A stretch of DNA of 64,000 nt from Alisma plantago-aquatica (Eukaryota > Streptophyta > Magnoliopsida > Alismatales > Alismataceae), in assembly GCA_963693085.1 (NCBI GenBank), contig OY856412.1:1409961194-1410025193 (forward strand), written 5' to 3'. Made by a program: the position numbers and the translations under genes. Position 1 is the stretch's first letter. The number at the start of each line of letters is the position of its first letter. The notes below the pieces were generated by a model. That model ran no database searches and was not told the DNA's origin. It worked only from the letters and a program-made list of their open reading frames with translations. Of the stretch, positions 59,180 through 64,000 are shown piece after piece.

Positions 59180-59880
59180 AATTCTTAGAACTGCCAAGAC
59201 AGGCTGCAGGATCCTCAAGATTGTTAGGCAGCACATACCTAGATTCCCAGCAATACGTTGGCACAATTAATATCAGAATGTAATACATAATCCATATATA
59301 AAGGTATAATAATTAATAATCACTGACTTTATACAAAATATAACATAGGAAACATATCTTGACTAGCTCACACAATAACAAATGTAAAAGACAACTATTT
59401 TCCTCTCTACATAATCCATGATGAGGAATATTTGAGGATCTTGATTTTGGCCTATCATCACACCCATTTGAGGCCCATGGAGAATGAGGAAATATCTAGA
59501 CCTTCACCTACCATCTAAGAGGATGAATGGTAGTAGAGTGGACTTAGTTTCTAAATAGGGAACCTCAGTCGCTGAGTAAGTCGTCAACATATAACAAGTG
59601 AACAAATCAAACCACATAGATATTGAGCCATGCAAGATGGACCCACACTGCTATATCCATGCAAGGATTCATGGTGGATGTTATCACTCTCATAGGGAAA
59701 ACCATAAAGAAAATTATCTTAATTTCCAAAGGTAGAATATCCCACTCATAACCAAGTCAAATCAAGACCACTTGATGAACCCTTCTAATCTCTACTTTCC
59801 CCTTTATGCATAAGAGGAAATTTTATATATTACCTATCACACCCCATATAACAAATCGGAGAATGAGTCTTGAATAATAG
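59180..59880. repeat. Diverged direct repeat, copy 2, in outer CACTA
   Basis: Second copy of the unit above. On the minus strand both contain a GTATGTG-type donor after ATTGCTGGGAATCTAG or its equivalent, so the unit may derive from a duplicated exon. No domain recognised. Confidence 0.5.
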
Positions 59881-60149
59881 TATGAATACCCTTGCCATGC
59901 AGTGGGATTTTTATGTACCATGTATTGGTTCATTCATTTCCCTATCATTGCATTCTTTATTTATTACAAAAATTGGGCACTCTATTTCAAATCCCCCTTT
60001 CAAAGGGACATGTTTAGGTTCAACATCTTGTTTAGACATGTACTTTCACCACCAGACATGTGACTACAAGACCACTCCTCTAAAGAAGCCCTACTATGCT
60101 CCATTCCTAGAAACTTATAGAATCATATAATTACATAACATATGGAGGC

Positions 60150-60620
60150 AATCCTAAAAGCATGCCACATGAAGATAGTCATTCAGTCATCCAATATGCA
60201 TATCTTGTGTTCCAGATCAAAGAAAACCAAGGCTATTATGTCTATCACAAGCCTCACTTTGAAAATATCATCTAGCAATAATTATCTACAACCTATATGA
60301 TCCCTAATCACCATATCTACACCAACTGCTTGTACTATAATATAGATGAAGAACAATTTCTAGACACCAAAAGTATTTTAGAATGTGAAGAATATGATAA
60401 AGTTTTATATGTGAGTCCACCATAGAACCATGTTCTTTTAATGGTTGTTATTCAGGTATGCTATCTGGTCCACCTAGATTTTCCATTTTGGATGCCTAAT
60501 ATTAACCCTCCTCGATATTTATAGAATATCCCCCACCACATGCATGACAAGCATGCATCACTTGTTTATGGATGTGCCTACACCTCTAGTAGCCCAAACA
60601 ATCATAGGAGGATTCAAAAT
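60150..60620 (+). other. Open-frame remnant, unidentified
   Basis: One plus-strand frame stays largely open for about 155 codons with four stops (DSHSVIQYAYLVFQIKENQG, HIYTNCLYYNIDEEQF, HLDFPFWMPNINPPRYL, DKHASLVYGCAYTSSSPNN). The amino-acid mix looks protein-like, but I recognise no family. It may be a decayed captured piece or chance. Confidence 0.25.
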
Positions 60621-61082
60621 TATAATTTCGATAGCTGACCTAGTCAATGGCCACGTGGGTGATGTTGAACCCTCAAATAAGAAGAAGTGGGAGGCCTAGA
60701 ACAACCCACAATAAACATCATCTCATACCCATATGAAAAATTATAATAATGATAATATAATGGTAGAAATGGTTGTGTATAGATCATATATACATAATAT
60801 GAGTAGGCATAAGGACACTAGTTTACATCTGCTTACATCTTGAACAAACTATAAGTCGTTAGTAATGCAATATCATGGTACAAAAACACAAATTGATATC
60901 TAGGAAAAATGAGATGCTTGTATTTTTTAACACACGGAGAGACTACGGACAAAGTACAGGGACTGTAGAACTCTAAATTGATGGACAACATGAGACTCAT
61001 ATGCATTAATCTGCAAGTTAAATGCATGTATGGCTTTGATCAATTTTCTTTACAAAAAGAGCAGCTTTTCTATTCTATGTAG

Positions 61083-61330
61083 TACCTTGATCACAGATGA
61101 CACTCCTCTCCCAACCGTTGGCAAGTCGTTCACACTCCTCTCCCAGTCGTTGGTGCTCCTCTCCAAGCCACACACCTTCCTCTACACAATCGTCAGTCTG
61201 CACAGTCGCAAGCACCAGAATGTTTAGGGTCGATCATCCCAGGCGGGCGCAAAATCAGGGTCTCCTTCGATCATCTGTGTGTGGAATTAGGGACTGAGAT
61301 CGTGGGGGGGGGGGGGCGTGGGTGGGAGGT
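61083..61330. other. GC-richer, repeat-bearing tract near the right end of outer CACTA
   Basis: CACTCCTCTCCCA.CCGTTGGC units are repeated about three times (61100-61170), and a run of 13 G is at 61304-61316. The position just inside the right subterminal region fits the promoter or leader of the leftward element transcript. No coding call. Confidence 0.4.
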
Positions 61331-61555
61331 AATACCAAATTAAATTAATTAGCATGAAGCCAATTGCAATACAAGCGGACTGTCCACTACCAATAGGCAT
61401 TTTTTTATTGCCACAAAACTTATATATATAAATGCCTTTAAAAATAACTATTTTTGAGAAACTAAATAATAGGGGGATTAGAGTCATTTTTTATAAAAAT
61501 GCCTGTAAATTAAATAAATAGTGGCATATTTTTATAAAAGCCACTAGAATAAGCA

Positions 61556-61582
61556 CCACTAATGGTCATTTTTGTTGTAGTG
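61556..61582 (-). repeat. Right terminal inverted repeat of outer CACTA
   Basis: Reverse complement begins CACTACAACAAAAATGACC. It is followed outward by ATT, the target-site duplication, and then by Copia integrase sequence. Confidence 0.9.
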
Positions 61583-62156
61583 ATTGTATTTTGTAGAGCA
61601 TGTCCCCATACTGAAGTTGGAAGATCAGAAAAACTCATCATTGATTGCACCATATCTAGTAATGTGTGATTCCATCTTTCTGATACACCATTATGTTGTG
61701 GTGTTCCATGCGGAGTCCATTATAATACAATACCATAGTCTTGTAGGAAGTCCTCAATCTCTTAACTTAAGTATTCTCCACATCGATTAGAATGAAGTGT
61801 CTTAATACTTTTAACAAGTTGGTTCTATACTTCATTCATGAAATCCTTGAACTTTCAAGAGTTTCTAATTTATGTTTCATCATGTAAACATAACCATACA
61901 TGTTGAAGTCATCAGTGAAGGTAATGAAGTATTGATATCCACCTCTAGCATTTGTTCAAATATAGCCACATACATAAGTATGTATGAGTCCTAAAGGATC
62001 ACTAGACCTCTCATTGTTACCAGTGAAGGGAGTCTTTATTTTATTGCCCAACAAACAAGACTCACATGTCTTTTTTATTCAAAATAAAAAGATTCTAGAT
62101 ATCCATCTTTATGAAGTCTAGAGATGTGATTCTCACTGATGTTCCCAAGATGACGA
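61583..62156 (-). pseudogene. Old Ty1/Copia polyprotein: pre-integrase and integrase N-terminal part
   Basis: Minus strand from 62156: HRHLGNISENHISRLHKDGY (gag-pre-integrase; intact members read LWHxRLGHI), then the CESC-type zinc ligands near 62050, then integrase core pieces, ending in MMSFSDLPTSVWGHALQNT at 61583-61650. That text joins directly to VNVTLNHIQSKS at 8481 and below. The frame contains several stops. Two insertions flank it: the CACTA on its C-terminal side and a family C LTR at 62157. Confidence 0.85.
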
Positions 62157-63035
62157 TGTTGGTATGTATGCCCAGGGAGCCAATCATATGATGATTGTAA
62201 TGGAATAAATTGTAATTGATTTGATTTATAAATAAAGGAAAACTTCCAATTTATTCTATTTAAATTTAGTTATGAGACAGTGTTGTAATCTTGTAAATGT
62301 CTAGAGGATAATATTACTCAATGACGTATTTCTTCAAGTACGTGACTTGAGAAAATGAGATCATACGAATGTTAAGAGTACATATATATTCTCATTACGT
62401 CCTTGGTCATTTTTTATTGTGGAAGGTTGATAGAAAACTATGAAACATAAGATCACAGTGTGAGTTGCTTGATGATAGAGTCTCATTAGTCATGATGGAA
62501 ATATCAAATCAAGAACACATATACATGTAAAAGAATAGTATATCAGATAGACCTACCATTAGACTAACACATGGAAGCTATTGCTATGGTAGTCATAGTC
62601 ATCTCTCATAGTGATGGTGGTATTTTTGGTTCTTAGACCTAAAATTACACTCATTACATATCATTCAATATGCTTTGATATAATCGAACACAATCTTGAA
62701 ACATGAGTTGTTATAAAGGTGAAGATTGGGTGATTGTGACACATGGGGTCTAATAGTGAGCGGTAGAAATGGGATTTGTCCCTCCATCAGGAGTATAATA
62801 TCCTGGGCCTCTTGATTAGCGAGACTGAGAAAAGCATGGCCATGCAAATGTGAGTCAATATGTGATATTGAGCTTACATATATCTTAGATAGTCTTTTTT
62901 AGTTCAAGAAACAAGATTGAATGTTAAAGAGGGTGTCTACTCCATGCCTCGATTCAATGTGGATATCAGAGACAAAGGAATTATACAAACACTATAACAC
63001 CAAGAACAAATTGTAGGTTGAAGTTGTTCCCCAAC
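62157..63035 (+). mobile_element. Family C LTR (Copia-type), interrupted after 880 bp
   Basis: Starts TGTTGGTATGTATGCCC in the middle of the Copia pre-integrase frame (after GACGA, 62152-62156) and aligns along its length with 624-1505. It stops at 63035, where another element starts. Its end, target duplication and palindrome cluster are not in the window, so it may be a solo LTR or one end of a full element. It is more diverged and more AT-rich than the copy at 624. Confidence 0.75.
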
Positions 63036-64000
63036 TGTAACATACCAGAAATAGAATCCTACCCTAATAGTTTTACCCTTTTGACTTAGCCAAACAAGGA
63101 TAAGCTAATACCTGTAATTAAGAGAATCTAAAATACTTTGTACTTAATAATGACTCGTTTGGATGATAATAAGAAATTAAAGAACTTAATCAGATAAATA
63201 TTTCCCATATAGGGTTATATGCACAAATACTTCAATTGGGTTTTTAATAATGGGCTTGAAGTGCAAATTGTACACTAAGTAATAAAAACAATAAAATATT
63301 TCGTCCTAGAACTTTCTACTGCTTTTTAGAATATGAAAAAGAAAGGAAATCTCGAAATATATATAAAGGAGATGATAATTGTAATAATTGGAGATAATAT
63401 GGAATATATTGGATAATAGGAGATAATGTGGAATATATTATTCCAAAATCACAAATAGGAAACCATGAAATATTTTGATATGAACATTCGTTTTCTTGAT
63501 CTAAAAGAAACTTACGGGCCAAGTATCACCTAATTTGGAAGATAAATGCATATATTAAAGTCTTTATTAAAAGAAAATAGAAGATAAGCCAATAAAGTGA
63601 AATAAAATATCTAACATCCTCAAATTGGAAAAATAACTCTGAATTCGAAATCTATATGTCAAAATGAGTCTATGTGTGAATTTTTATTTAATTTGATCCA
63701 TGTTAAATATTTTATTTTATTCAGGAGAGAGAAAATGATTTAAAGACAAAAAATATTAAATATATATTGAAAAAAATTAATTACCACCAAAATCGTCTTC
63801 CACACGTTTAGTATTGCTTATAGGACAATTTTTACATTTTTAGATAGTTTATAGATGCCTCTAATAAATTAAAAGGTTGAATAAGTGATAAAATTTTGAT
63901 GAATTAAATAAAATAATAAAAGTCTTCAAAAAAATATATTAATGAAAAATTCGTGTTCTACATGTTAAAATAGACCTTTGAATGAATTTTTAATCAATTT
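63036..64000 (+). mobile_element. Probable LTR element entering from the right edge
   Basis: The homology to the family C LTR ends abruptly at CCAAC and new AT-rich sequence begins TGTAACATACC, a usual plant LTR start. No end, TSD or coding is visible in the remaining 965 bp. The inference is from the sharp junction and the TG start only. Confidence 0.45.

Larger units (their letters stand above)
8482..61582 (-). mobile_element. Outer En/Spm (CACTA) transposon, 53.1 kb with nested insertions, TSD ATT
   Basis: Left end CACTACAGCAAAAATGCCCA... and right end ...TTTTTGTTGTAGTG match as inverted repeats at about 25 of 27 positions. The 3-bp ATT flanks it at 8479-8481 and 61583-61585. The Copia integrase reads across the junction once it is removed, which confirms the borders independently. 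Subtracting the inner CACTA, the chromovirus and LINE B leaves roughly 20 kb. It holds a TNP2-type gene, a Transposase_24-type gene and a string of host gene fragments, all read leftward. Both genes are broken, so it is not autonomous. Confidence 0.9.

Noticed and set aside
59870..60130. 86-codon plus-strand ORF
   Set aside because: No recognisable motif; sits at the edge of a diverged repeat; expected by chance at this length.
61304..61316. Run of 13 G as a functional signal
   Set aside because: A homopolymer with no partner runs nearby for a quadruplex; may partly reflect sequencing uncertainty.

Overview
This is nuclear DNA from a flowering plant. Almost all of it is a nest of transposable elements. 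The evidence is L1-type LINEs with zf-RVT domains, two En/Spm (CACTA) transposons with TNP2 and Transposase_24 genes, a chromodomain Ty3/Gypsy element, a 5S-containing Cassandra TRIM, and tRNA-iMet primer sites. I see no intact host gene, tRNA, rRNA gene or CRISPR array. The species cannot be named from this sequence alone.

Layout. The oldest layer is a Ty1/Copia polyprotein on the minus strand, at 6662-8481 and continuing at 61583-62156. A plus-strand L1 LINE (1-6661) was inserted in its RNase H end. That LINE was later split by a solo LTR (481-4346, TSD GGAAC), which itself holds another solo LTR (624-2868, TSD GTTAG). The Copia integrase is split by one 53.1-kb CACTA transposon (8482-61582, TSD ATT). 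A Copia-family LTR (62157-63035) cuts the Copia pre-integrase region, and another element beginning at 63036 runs off the window.

Inside the large CACTA, all element genes read leftward: a TNP2-type transposase (42570-46180), then a Transposase_24-type second gene (42267 to 26271). That second gene is split by a 13.6-kb chromovirus (27149-40713, TSD GGATA). Beyond the second gene lies a stretch of short, intron-bearing pieces resembling unrelated host genes: a GEN1-like nuclease, a class II histone deacetylase, an ESP1/CstF64-like RNA 3'-end factor, a class VI receptor-like cytoplasmic kinase and a TPR7/OEP61-like TPR protein. This is the mark of a gene-capturing CACTA. A second CACTA (12450-24305, TSD CAA) sits among these pieces with its own decayed TNP2 and Transposase_24 genes, three inverted-repeat hairpins, a Cassandra element (20884-21714) in the transposase frame, and a solo LTR (14259-18156, TSD ACCTT) that carries a young 5'-truncated LINE (14853-15445). 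A second long LINE (about 47168-54440, minus) lies upstream of the outer TNP2 gene.

How the parts work together. TNP2 and the Transposase_24 protein would have acted on the TIRs and subterminal repeats of each CACTA, but both sets are now broken. The chromovirus keeps one gag-pol frame with seven nonsense codons and no frameshift. Its 4.4-kb LTRs carry an array of interrupted palindromes downstream of the TATA box. The most notable signals are the multi-gene capture, the 0.6-kb hairpin in the inner CACTA, and the palindrome arrays in two unrelated LTR families.
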